A stretch of DNA of 64,000 nt from JAWKWH01 sp040830725 (GTDB taxonomy: Bacteria; Pseudomonadota; Alphaproteobacteria; Rhizobiales; Rhizobiaceae): positions 21,910-85,909 of the forward strand of contig JBFOMG010000064.1 of assembly GCA_040830725.1 (NCBI GenBank). The letters are read 5' to 3'. The translations under genes and the position numbers were made by a program. The notes under the pieces are model-generated. The model saw nothing but the letters and a program-made list of their open reading frames with translations, did not search any database and was not told where the DNA came from. This document shows positions 16,890-24,653 of this stretch, piece by piece (position 1 is the first letter of the stretch; each line of letters starts with the position of its first letter).

Positions 16890-17861
16890 ATGCCCGATCC
16901 GCGGTTTCAACCCGTTTCCGGATTCGACTTGCCACGATTTGCGGGTGTTCCGACGTTCATGCGGCTTCCATACGCCGACCCGGACAGCGAGTTACGCAAC
17001 GATGCAGAAATCGGGCTGATAGGAATTCCGTGGGATGGCGGCACCACAAACCGGCCCGGCGCGCGCCACGGTCCGCGTCAGTTGCGCGATCTGTCGACAA
17101 TGATCCGCGCTGTACATCCGACATTGGGGATCAAACCGTTCGAAATTGCAAACTGTGCCGATCTCGGCGATGTGCCGCCCAATCCCGCTGACATCGATGA
17201 TACATTGGACCGGGTCACCGAATTCTATCGCCGACTGACTGACGAGGGCATCATTCCGCTGTCGGCCGGAGGGGACCATTTGACATCACTACCCGTCCTT
17301 CGTGGCATCAATCGCGGCGAACCGTTGGGAATGATTCATTTCGATGCGCATACCGATTTGTTTGAAGGCTATTTCGGCGGTTACAAATTTACGCATGGCA
17401 CACCGTTCCGAAGGGCAATCGAAGAAGGGTTGTTGGACCCTGAACGGGTTATCCAAATAGGAATACGGGGAACCATGTATGACGGTGAGGATATTGAGTG
17501 GGGCCGCGCACACGGTGTCACGATCCTGGGTATCGATGAACTGATGGAGCGCGGCCACGCTGATGTCATGCGCCAGGCCCGGGATATTGCCGGCGATCAG
17601 CCAACCTATGTCAGCTTCGACATCGATTTTATCGATCCCGCATTTGCGCCTGGCACGGGCACTCCCGAGATTGGAGGCCCTGACACATGGACCGCGCAGC
17701 AGCTGGTTCGCGGGTTGCGCGGTCTCCATCTCGCCGGGGCCGATCTTGTTGAAGTTTCGCCTCCTTTTGACCCGTCGGGCAACACTGCATGGGTTGGTGT
17801 TTCAATCATGTTCGAGTTGTTGTGTATGCTGTCTGAATCAGCTTCATTGCAGAAATCATAG
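16890..17861 (+). CDS. speB: Agmatinase/ureohydrolase, canonical type
   Basis: This 323-residue amidinohydrolase has GGDHLTSLP, HFDAHTDLFEG, FTHGTPFRRA and SFDIDFIDPAFAPGTGTPE, i.e. the complete metal-binding and guanidino-substrate loops of SpeB-type enzymes. It releases urea from agmatine or a similar guanidino-alkylamine. The ATG at 16890 gives the family N-terminus (MPDPRFQPVSGFDLPRF). The upstream open frame to 16734 overlaps the divergent GNAT gene and is not used. The exact substrate (agmatine, guanidinobutyrate) cannot be settled from sequence. Confidence 0.9.
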   Translation: MPDPRFQPVSGFDLPRFAGVPTFMRLPYADPDSELRNDAEIGLIGIPWDGGTTNRPGARHGPRQLRDLSTMIRAVHPTLGIKPFEIANCADLGDVPPNPADIDDTLDRVTEFYRRLTDEGIIPLSAGGDHLTSLPVLRGINRGEPLGMIHFDAHTDLFEGYFGGYKFTHGTPFRRAIEEGLLDPERVIQIGIRGTMYDGEDIEWGRAHGVTILGIDELMERGHADVMRQARDIAGDQPTYVSFDIDFIDPAFAPGTGTPEIGGPDTWTAQQLVRGLRGLHLAGADLVEVSPPFDPSGNTAWVGVSIMFELLCMLSESASLQKS

Positions 17862-17935
17862 TCGCGATTTGAACAATTGCATGTTCCAAAATTGTGAAGT
17901 AGATGATTAGAATTTGTGAATATCAAGTTTTAACT

Positions 17936-17964
17936 CGACATTGTATGTTGGTACGACAATGTCG
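17936..17964. promoter_or_regulatory. Perfect 9-bp inverted repeat upstream of betaine transporter operon
   Basis: CGACATTGT (17936-17944) and ACAATGTCG (17956-17964) are perfect inverse copies around an 11-base spacer. They lie between the agmatinase stop and the binding-protein gene in an AT-rich stretch. The size and symmetry fit a dimeric regulator operator, and the arms could also form a hairpin. No T-run follows, so it is not a standard terminator. Confidence 0.45.
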
Positions 17965-18011
17965 GGTCCATTGACGCGATTTCGTCGCGTTTGGGAGGAA
18001 GAAACGTTCGA

Positions 18012-18170
18012 TTGATCGCAATCACAATTAATTCAGACGCGGCTCTCGAACAGATTGGAATTACCGACATCGAATGCTGGGCGATTGGAATATGGTCACT
18101 GTGCCAAGACAATAGCTCAGACATTGCGGCATCTTCTCGAATTGGGAGCGTTCTGCAACCGACGAAATAG
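18012..18170 (+). CDS. Small hypothetical ORF (52 residues) with strong ribosome site
   Basis: A TTG codon 11 bases after GGGAGGAA opens a 52-residue frame starting LIAITINSDAALEQIGITDI and ending at TAG 47 bases before the betaine-binding-protein gene. It contains two cysteines and no recognisable domain. The ribosome site and open frame are the only support. It could be a leader peptide, a gene remnant or chance. Confidence 0.25.
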   Translation: MIAITINSDAALEQIGITDIECWAIGIWSLCQDNSSDIAASSRIGSVLQPTK

Positions 18171-18217
18171 CTTCAAATGCAGATCAAGAACAGATGTTCA
18201 AACAGGGAGAATTGAAT

Positions 18218-19168
18218 ATGAAACGTAGTACTTTGCTGGCAACCGCCGCTGCCGTGTTGATGAGCGCGCCAGCGTTTGCGGCAGATGTGGTCATCGGAGT
18301 TCCGAACTGGCCTTCGGTTGCTGCGACTGCCAACGTCTTGAAGGTCGTTATCGAAGACAATTTGGGCCTCGAAGTTGAATTGCAGAACGGCACCAATCCA
18401 ATTGTCTTCGAGGCGATGGACAAAGGTTCCATGCATGCGCATCCGGAAGTCTGGATGCCGAACCAGCAGAATCTTCACGACACATATGTGAAAGACAAGC
18501 AATCGGTCGTGATGAACCCAAATGGTGTTGAGGCGTTCCAGGGAATGTGCCTGCCGAAGGCGATTGCCGAAGAGCACAACATCAAGTCGATCAACGATCT
18601 GACCGATCCGGACAAGGCTGCGATCTTCGATACCAATGGTGATGGACGCGGCGAAATCTGGATTGGCGCCCCCGGCTGGGCCTCGACGAATGTTGAGAAA
18701 ATCCGCGCCAAATCCTACGGCTATGGCGAGATCATGGAGCTGACCGAGTCCGACGAAACCCTCGCATATGCCAATCTTGACAACGCGATCAAGGCCGGCA
18801 AGCCGTGGGTAGGTTTCTGCTATACGCCGCATTATGTGTTCGTGCTGCATGATCTCCAGATCCTGGAAGAGCCGCCCTATGACGCAGCTGGTTGGAAGGT
18901 CATTCAGCCGACCGACGATCCGGCTTGGCTCGAAAAATCATCCGCTGCAATGGCTTGGGACACAGCCTATCTTCACCTTCACTATGCCAAGTCGGTGGGT
19001 GATGCTCATCCGGAAGTGGCGAAGCTCTTTGCGAACATGAAGCTGGACACCGACATCGTGAGCGCGATGACCTACGCGCTCGTCGTCGACAAGAAAGATC
19101 CGGCAGAATATGCGAAGGAGTGGGTCGCAGCAAACGAGGACATGGTTCTCGGCTGGCTCAGCCAGTAA
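18218..19168 (+). CDS. Glycine betaine/quaternary amine ABC transporter substrate-binding protein (ProX/OpuAC type)
   Basis: This 316-residue periplasmic binding protein has signal peptide MKRSTLLATAAAVLMSAPAFA, cleaved before ADVVIGVPNWPS. The fold matches OpuAC: NPIVFEAMDKGSMHAHPEVW, GAPGWASTNVEKI, and aromatic residues in KPWVGFCYTPHYVF of the kind that form the betaine cage. It heads the binding protein-ATPase-permease operon. The neighbouring MttB-family and DMGDH-like enzymes suggest the imported methylated amine is catabolised rather than only kept as an osmolyte. Confidence 0.92.
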   Translation: MKRSTLLATAAAVLMSAPAFAADVVIGVPNWPSVAATANVLKVVIEDNLGLEVELQNGTNPIVFEAMDKGSMHAHPEVWMPNQQNLHDTYVKDKQSVVMNPNGVEAFQGMCLPKAIAEEHNIKSINDLTDPDKAAIFDTNGDGRGEIWIGAPGWASTNVEKIRAKSYGYGEIMELTESDETLAYANLDNAIKAGKPWVGFCYTPHYVFVLHDLQILEEPPYDAAGWKVIQPTDDPAWLEKSSAAMAWDTAYLHLHYAKSVGDAHPEVAKLFANMKLDTDIVSAMTYALVVDKKDPAEYAKEWVAANEDMVLGWLSQ

Positions 19169-19177
19169 TCCAATAAA

Positions 19178-19217
19178 TCAACGGCCGCTGTGATCGAATG
19201 ATCCAAGCGGCCGTTGA
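19178..19217 (+). terminator. Stem-loop after betaine-binding protein gene
   Basis: Arms 19178-19189 (TCAACGGCCGCT) and 19206-19217 pair over 12 bp around a 16-base loop, 9 bases after the stop. No T-tract follows. It probably acts as an attenuator or mRNA stabiliser that favours binding-protein expression over the downstream ATPase and permease. Confidence 0.6.
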
Positions 19218-19259
19218 GCCTATCGCTTAGTGTCCCATTGCGGCTTGGGAGGGCAGCAA

Positions 19260-20294
19260 ATGAGTGAGACCGTCGTCAAACTGACCGATGTCTGGAAAGT
19301 GTTCGGCGCCGAATCCGATAAGGCGATGGCCGCTATAAAGGAGAGGGACCTCACCAAGCCCGAAGTACTCGACGAATTCGGATGCGTCGTCGGTGTGCAG
19401 GCGGCAACATTTGATGTGCCGCGCGGTGAAATATTTTGCATCATGGGCCTGTCGGGCTCCGGCAAATCAACGCTCGTGCGCCATGTCAATCGGCTGATCG
19501 AGCCCACTTCCGGAAAAATCGAAATTCTTGGCCGTGACGTTGGCGCGATGTCGGACTCGGAACTGCGCGCCATGCGGGCGACCCAGATTGGCATGGTCTT
19601 CCAGCACATGGCGCTTATGCCGCACCGGTCGGTTCGTGACAATGTTGCCTATCCGCTCGAAATCAGGGGCGTACCGAAGTCCAAGCGCTGGGCGGTTTCC
19701 GACCATGCGCTGGAGTTGGTCAATCTCGTCGGTTACGAGGACCGCCTTCCCAAAGAACTCTCCGGCGGAATGCAACAGCGCGTCGGCATTGCCCGCGCAC
19801 TGGCGTCAGATCCGGAAATCCTGTTGATGGATGAGCCGTTCTCGGCGCTTGATCCGCTGATCCGCATGCAATTGCAAGATCAGTTCAAGGCGCTGGTGGC
19901 GCAGCTTCAAAAAACGACACTGTTCATCACACACGATCTCGACGAGGCCATTCGCATCGGTCACCGCATCGCAATCATGAAGGATGGGGTGATCGTCCAG
20001 ATAGGCACGCCCGAAGACATCGTCATGAACCCAGCAGACGATTATGTTCGGGATTTTGTACAAGGCATATCCAAGCTCAAGCTGGTCAAAGCGCACTCAA
20101 TCATGGAGCCGATCGACAGCTACAAGGGAGCTAAGAAAGATGCGCCACGCGCAGATATTGAAGCCGATCTGGATCAGCTGATCGACCATTCGGTTGGCAC
20201 CGAACTGCCCGTGATCATCACCGAGAATGGTGCGGATGTCGGGATCGTCACCAAACCGCGGCTTCTGCGTGGCATCCAGGGAGGCAAGGAATGA
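19260..20294 (+). CDS. Glycine betaine/proline ABC transporter ATP-binding protein (ProV type)
   Basis: This 344-residue ATPase starts MSETVVKLTDVWKVFG after GGGAGGGC. It has Walker A GLSGSGKST, signature LSGGMQQRVG, Walker B ILLMDEP and the H-loop ITHDLDEA, all in the ProV/OpuAA style. The ~70-residue C-terminal tail, containing ELPVIITENGADVGIVTKP, is a reduced single CBS-like unit rather than the usual CBS pair. Its stop overlaps the permease start (ATGA). Confidence 0.92.
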   Translation: MSETVVKLTDVWKVFGAESDKAMAAIKERDLTKPEVLDEFGCVVGVQAATFDVPRGEIFCIMGLSGSGKSTLVRHVNRLIEPTSGKIEILGRDVGAMSDSELRAMRATQIGMVFQHMALMPHRSVRDNVAYPLEIRGVPKSKRWAVSDHALELVNLVGYEDRLPKELSGGMQQRVGIARALASDPEILLMDEPFSALDPLIRMQLQDQFKALVAQLQKTTLFITHDLDEAIRIGHRIAIMKDGVIVQIGTPEDIVMNPADDYVRDFVQGISKLKLVKAHSIMEPIDSYKGAKKDAPRADIEADLDQLIDHSVGTELPVIITENGADVGIVTKPRLLRGIQGGKE

Positions 20295-21877
20295 CCGTCG
20301 ACACTGAAATGAAAGTCACCGCTGCTTCCGATATTGAAATTGATCGCGAGCAACTGGATGCATCGATAGGCGAGTTCGTTGGACAGAATGGCGAATATTA
20401 CGCTCCGGCATTCCATAAAATCCATGAGGCGACGGGATCCATTCCGACGACTTTCAATCTCGCGGCTGCGGCGCTTGGCCCAATCTGGGCGGCCATACGC
20501 GGTGTGTGGGGTTTTTTCTGGGGTTTCCTGATTCTGGAGATGATTGCCTGGGTGCAAATCGGTCGCGGTGCCTGGGGAAATCCCGGTGCGAAGTTTTCCG
20601 ACCGCGCGGAAGCTCAGCTGCAGCGTGCCCAGGATTTTCTTGAGAGGGCCGAACAGGCGCGCGAGGCGGGAGAAGATCCCGAACGCTTCGAAACACTGGC
20701 AGCAAATATGACCAAGGCCGCGGAGCGCAGTCAGCAGGCGGCCGATGCCGCCAACGCCGAAGCACTTTCAATTTTGTTGATCGGCATTGCCTTGCTTATT
20801 GTATTCAAGCTGGTGCAGGGATTTTACGCCAATGTAGTCTATGAGAAGCAGTACTCTCGTTGGCGGATCACTCCGGACGAGGTGGAATCCGGGGTCAAAC
20901 CGCAAAATATGATCCTCGGAATCGTGCTTGTTGCGGCTATCGCACCGTTGACGATCTACAAATTTACCGTTGCCAGCCCGCTGGAGCTGTTAAACGCGTT
21001 TCCCGAGAAAGGGTTCAGCGGGCTATTTCTTGATAACCCGAACGAGACAATATTCACCCAGCTGGCCAATTGGCTGGAAGCGCGGATCGATGCCGCAGCT
21101 GTTGCCGGGCAGGGTGCATTCGACAGCATTACCGCCGGGGTCAGGGCCATCCTCAATGCCATGACGTTGGCGTTGATCGTGACACCTTGGCCGGTGGTCA
21201 TGGTGGTGATTTGCGTCGTTGCCTGGCGGGCTGCCGGCCCACGGGTTGCGATTTTCACCGCTGCCGCGCTCGCCTATGTCGCGATACTCGGATACTGGGA
21301 AATTAGCATGGAGACGGTTGCGCTGGTCGGCGCCGCTGTGGCGATCTGCGTGGTGCTTGGAATCCCACTTGGAATCTGGTTCGGCAAATCGCGGCGCGCC
21401 TATAAGATTGCCGAGCCGGTGCTTGATCTGATGCAGACACTACCGGCATTTGTCTATCTGATACCGATTATCGCGTTCTTCGGAACGGGTAATCCGCCTG
21501 GCATTCTCGCCACAATCATCTTCGGCATGCCACCGGTAATCCGGCTGACGGCTCTCGGTATGCGCGGCGTTCCCGAAAGCATCAAGGAGGCGGCAACCGC
21601 GTTTGGCGCCTCGCGTTGGCAGACGCTGAAAGACGTGGAAATTCCGCTGGCGCTGCCATCCATCATGGCTGGTGTGAACCAAACGATCCTGATGTGTCTT
21701 TCGATGGTTGTGATCATTTCGCTGATCGGTGGCGGCGGGCTTGGAAAGGTCATCCTTGAAGCGCTTCAGTATGCGGCCAAGGGACCCGGTTTGCTGGGTG
21801 GTTTTGCCATCCTGTTTTGCGCAATGGTGATCGATCGTATTGTCCAGGGTGCATTCAAACGGGCTGACCAAGATTAA
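20291..21877 (+). CDS. Glycine betaine ABC transporter permease (ProW type) with long N-terminal coiled-coil extension
   Basis: At 528 residues this permease is much longer than ordinary ProW/OpuAB proteins (about 280-350). The last ~240 residues are a standard binding-protein-dependent permease domain, with EAATAFGASRWQTLKDVEIP as the EAA loop. Before it lie a first membrane helix near residue 75, a charged Ala/Glu/Gln-rich region at ~residues 100-155 predicted to form a coiled coil (RAEAQLQRAQDFLERAEQAR), and further membrane segments. It is translationally coupled to the ATPase. The extension may be a periplasmic or cytoplasmic regulatory arm. Confidence 0.9.
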   Translation: MTVDTEMKVTAASDIEIDREQLDASIGEFVGQNGEYYAPAFHKIHEATGSIPTTFNLAAAALGPIWAAIRGVWGFFWGFLILEMIAWVQIGRGAWGNPGAKFSDRAEAQLQRAQDFLERAEQAREAGEDPERFETLAANMTKAAERSQQAADAANAEALSILLIGIALLIVFKLVQGFYANVVYEKQYSRWRITPDEVESGVKPQNMILGIVLVAAIAPLTIYKFTVASPLELLNAFPEKGFSGLFLDNPNETIFTQLANWLEARIDAAAVAGQGAFDSITAGVRAILNAMTLALIVTPWPVVMVVICVVAWRAAGPRVAIFTAAALAYVAILGYWEISMETVALVGAAVAICVVLGIPLGIWFGKSRRAYKIAEPVLDLMQTLPAFVYLIPIIAFFGTGNPPGILATIIFGMPPVIRLTALGMRGVPESIKEAATAFGASRWQTLKDVEIPLALPSIMAGVNQTILMCLSMVVIISLIGGGGLGKVILEALQYAAKGPGLLGGFAILFCAMVIDRIVQGAFKRADQD

Positions 21878-21889
21878 AACAGTCGGCCC

Positions 21890-22939
21890 ATGACTGAAGA
21901 CCGCATCGGACCATCGGACCGGCAGCGCGAACTTGCTGATGTAAACTTCAAGTCGCTGTCGGTCTTCATGATCGTTGCCGACGAAGGCTCGATGGCACGG
22001 GCAACCAAGCGCCTGAAGATGAGCCCTTCGGGTGTCTCACAGCAGATATCCAACCTGGAAGCCGCTCTGGGGGTAAAGCTTTTCGATCGGAGTGCGCGGC
22101 CTATCGCCTTGACGCCGGCTGGCACATTATTGCGTCACCACGCCGATCGTATTGTTGAAGTTGTTGGTCAAGCGCAGACGGAACTGGCTGAACTCTCGGT
22201 GGCGTCCTTGCCGGAATTCAGGCTTGGAATCATTGACGATCTTGACGCTTCCATTACGCCGGATTTGGTACGTCTGTTTCAAAGCGCCTATCCGCGCTGT
22301 CTGATCAGTGCATCGACCGGCCGCTCGGATCATCTGACCGATGCTTTCATTGGCCGTGATCTTGATGTCGTCGTCTCGGGGCTGTTGCCGCAGGATACGC
22401 GTCGCTTTGATGTTTTTCCGATCCTGCGTGAGCCCTTCATATTGTTGACCGCAAAGGGGCATCTGAATTCTCGCACTCCGGTCCTGGATCAACTCGCCAG
22501 CAAACCGTTCATTGGCTTTAATGACGCCATGCCGCTGGGGCGCCTGGTCAATCAACAGTTCAGGCGCGTCGGGCTCCCCATTGAGAAGCGTGTTGCCTTT
22601 GATGCGACAAGGGCAGTCCATTCCATGGTTGTTAAAAGCGGCGGATGGACTGTATCAACCCCACTTTGTGTTCTGGACAGTCCGCGGTGCATTCCGGACC
22701 TGGAATTCGCTCCTTTGCCGTTTGCCGGCTTCAACCGTCGTATCTGGCTGATCAATCGCGTTGGTGAACTGGGAAATCTCCCTCACCGGCTGGCCGAGCA
22801 ATGCCGTGATCTGATCGAGCAACAGCTCTTGCCGCAGGTCGAGCGCATTGCTCCTTTTGCTTCTGAACAATTCCAGACAATGCGGGAAACAAATGATCAG
22901 GCGGATGCTACCGTGCCGTCATCCGATGCGGCGGAATGA
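21890..22939 (+). CDS. LysR family transcriptional regulator
   Basis: This 349-residue regulator has an N-terminal winged helix (FKSLSVFMIVADEGSMARAT, then KMSPSGVSQQISNLE) and a LysR effector domain (FRLGIIDDLDASITPDLV and FDVFPILREPFILL). It starts 12 bp after the betaine permease. Its last 32 bases overlap the end of the convergent MttB-family gene. It may sense a betaine-type compound and control the transporter and/or the methyltransferase. Direct evidence for its targets is lacking. Confidence 0.9.
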   Translation: MTEDRIGPSDRQRELADVNFKSLSVFMIVADEGSMARATKRLKMSPSGVSQQISNLEAALGVKLFDRSARPIALTPAGTLLRHHADRIVEVVGQAQTELAELSVASLPEFRLGIIDDLDASITPDLVRLFQSAYPRCLISASTGRSDHLTDAFIGRDLDVVVSGLLPQDTRRFDVFPILREPFILLTAKGHLNSRTPVLDQLASKPFIGFNDAMPLGRLVNQQFRRVGLPIEKRVAFDATRAVHSMVVKSGGWTVSTPLCVLDSPRCIPDLEFAPLPFAGFNRRIWLINRVGELGNLPHRLAEQCRDLIEQQLLPQVERIAPFASEQFQTMRETNDQADATVPSSDAAE

Positions 22940-24467
22940 CGATCTTGTAGCGTTCGCGAATTTGATTATCCACTGCCGGATCGATATGGGCCGGGAAATG
23001 CTTTGAAAGTGTCTCTCGGGCCTTTTCTCTTGTCCTTGCCCAAAAGTCCGGCGCGCCCGCTTCTTCCCAGACTCGCGGTGCATTCCGGTCAGCGAGTTCC
23101 GGATAATAGTAGTCTCGCTGCATCGCCGCCATGGTGTGAGCAGAGCCGAGAAAATGACCTTCTTCTGCGATCACCTCGGCAATTGCGTCGAGGCCGATCA
23201 ATTCATCGTTTACCTCCACGCCGCGTATGAGCCGGTTTACGTGGCCGAGCATCTCGTTGTCTGCAACGAAAGCCTCGAACGAAGCGCCCAGCAGGCTCGC
23301 CATCATGCCGGAGGATTCATAGACCATGTTGGCACCGGCAAGACCCGCCGCCAGCGCGGCAAGCGCCTTTTCGGACCCCATCTGTGCGTCAACGGCTTTG
23401 GCATCCGACATTGAGCTGGCAACTCCGGTCGGCAGACCGAGCCAGTTGCCAATTTGGGCGGACGCTGCATTCAGAACACTGATCTCGCCGCCTCCGCCAC
23501 AGAAAGCGCCGGTTCTTAAATCGATAACCAGCGGCCAGTTTGAGAATATCATCGGATAGCCCGGCGCAAACAGGTTCACCAGCGCCAAAGCGGCAAGCGT
23601 CTCTGCCGTTGTCTGTGCGAGCATTCCGGCAAGCGTGGCCGGAGCGGTTGCTCCCGATTGTGCAGCGATGATCGCATTGATCGGCACACCACGCCGGATA
23701 CAGGCAAGCGTAACCTCGACTGCATCTTCACCAAAGCGAAGCGGTGAGATGACGGGACTGATATGCGCCTTGCAAAACGGCTTTTCGGCAAACTTTCCCT
23801 CCCCGCCAAGCACCATGTCGAACATGTCCACGATCGGTTCGACGGTTTCGGCGATGGTAAAACTGGTGCCGACCGGCTTGGTGGTGCCGCTGGCTATGAC
23901 GTAAGCGGTATTGATGTCGAGTGCCTGAAGGTCTTCAACGTCGGTCGCGACACAGCAACGGGTGAACCAGCTTACGTTGTCGAGCGTGTCGGCCAGCCGG
24001 GTAAAATCATACAGATCAGCAAGCGTTGATGGACGGTAGGTTCCCTCGTCAATGTCGAGGGTCTGGACCGCGGCTCCACCGGTACCAAAGTAAACCCGGT
24101 CACCGCCAATCTCGAAATCGTGCTTCGGGTCCTGCCCGTGGAAGACAAACCCTTTGGCCGCGCCTTCAATTATGTCTTCTATCATGGATCGCGGAAAACG
24201 CAGCCTGCCGTCCTCGCCGAAATCTGCGCCGTTTTCAACCGCTTTCTCCGCCAGAACGGCAGGAACCTCACCCATGCCTAATTTTTCAAGGATTGTGAAA
24301 GCTGAATCGCAGATCTGCCGCAATCCGTCTTCGCTAAGGGGTCGGAACGCGCCGCCCCTTTGCCCGGAAGGTGCGGGATTGACAGTCGGGTCGCCGCCAA
24401 GACGCGCTGCCAGGCGCGCCGCCCGGCCCTGATTTCGCCTGCCTATCCTTGTTTCTTCGCTGGTCAT
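22908..24467 (-). CDS. Trimethylamine methyltransferase (MttB) superfamily protein, non-pyrrolysine
   Basis: This 519-residue MttB-superfamily protein shows the family core GTGGAAVQTLDIDEGTYRPS, NVSWFTRCCVATDV and GLPTGVASSMSDAKAVDAQM, with ending RERYKIVIPPHRM. The frame is open throughout with no internal amber codon. This is the non-pyrrolysine branch, of which some members demethylate glycine betaine, proline betaine or carnitine onto a corrinoid protein. No corrinoid protein gene is visible nearby, so the methyl acceptor is unclear. It diverges from the DMGDH-like flavoprotein by a 186-bp spacer. Confidence 0.88.
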   Translation of the reverse strand: MTSEETRIGRRNQGRAARLAARLGGDPTVNPAPSGQRGGAFRPLSEDGLRQICDSAFTILEKLGMGEVPAVLAEKAVENGADFGEDGRLRFPRSMIEDIIEGAAKGFVFHGQDPKHDFEIGGDRVYFGTGGAAVQTLDIDEGTYRPSTLADLYDFTRLADTLDNVSWFTRCCVATDVEDLQALDINTAYVIASGTTKPVGTSFTIAETVEPIVDMFDMVLGGEGKFAEKPFCKAHISPVISPLRFGEDAVEVTLACIRRGVPINAIIAAQSGATAPATLAGMLAQTTAETLAALALVNLFAPGYPMIFSNWPLVIDLRTGAFCGGGGEISVLNAASAQIGNWLGLPTGVASSMSDAKAVDAQMGSEKALAALAAGLAGANMVYESSGMMASLLGASFEAFVADNEMLGHVNRLIRGVEVNDELIGLDAIAEVIAEEGHFLGSAHTMAAMQRDYYYPELADRNAPRVWEEAGAPDFWARTREKARETLSKHFPAHIDPAVDNQIRERYKIVIPPHRMTAR

Positions 24468-24653
24468 CTATCCCCGCAGAATCTTCAAAATCATTATGGC
24501 CCGACCGGCAATATCGGCAATTATCCCCACACTTGTTCAGTGTTTTCGCATATGCCGGTTCATTTTTCTGAATACTTTCAAACCTGTTGCATTCCGCTCT
24601 GACGGTCCAACACACTGTGCTCCAAATGGTCAATGTGTTCTGGAACGATCGCG

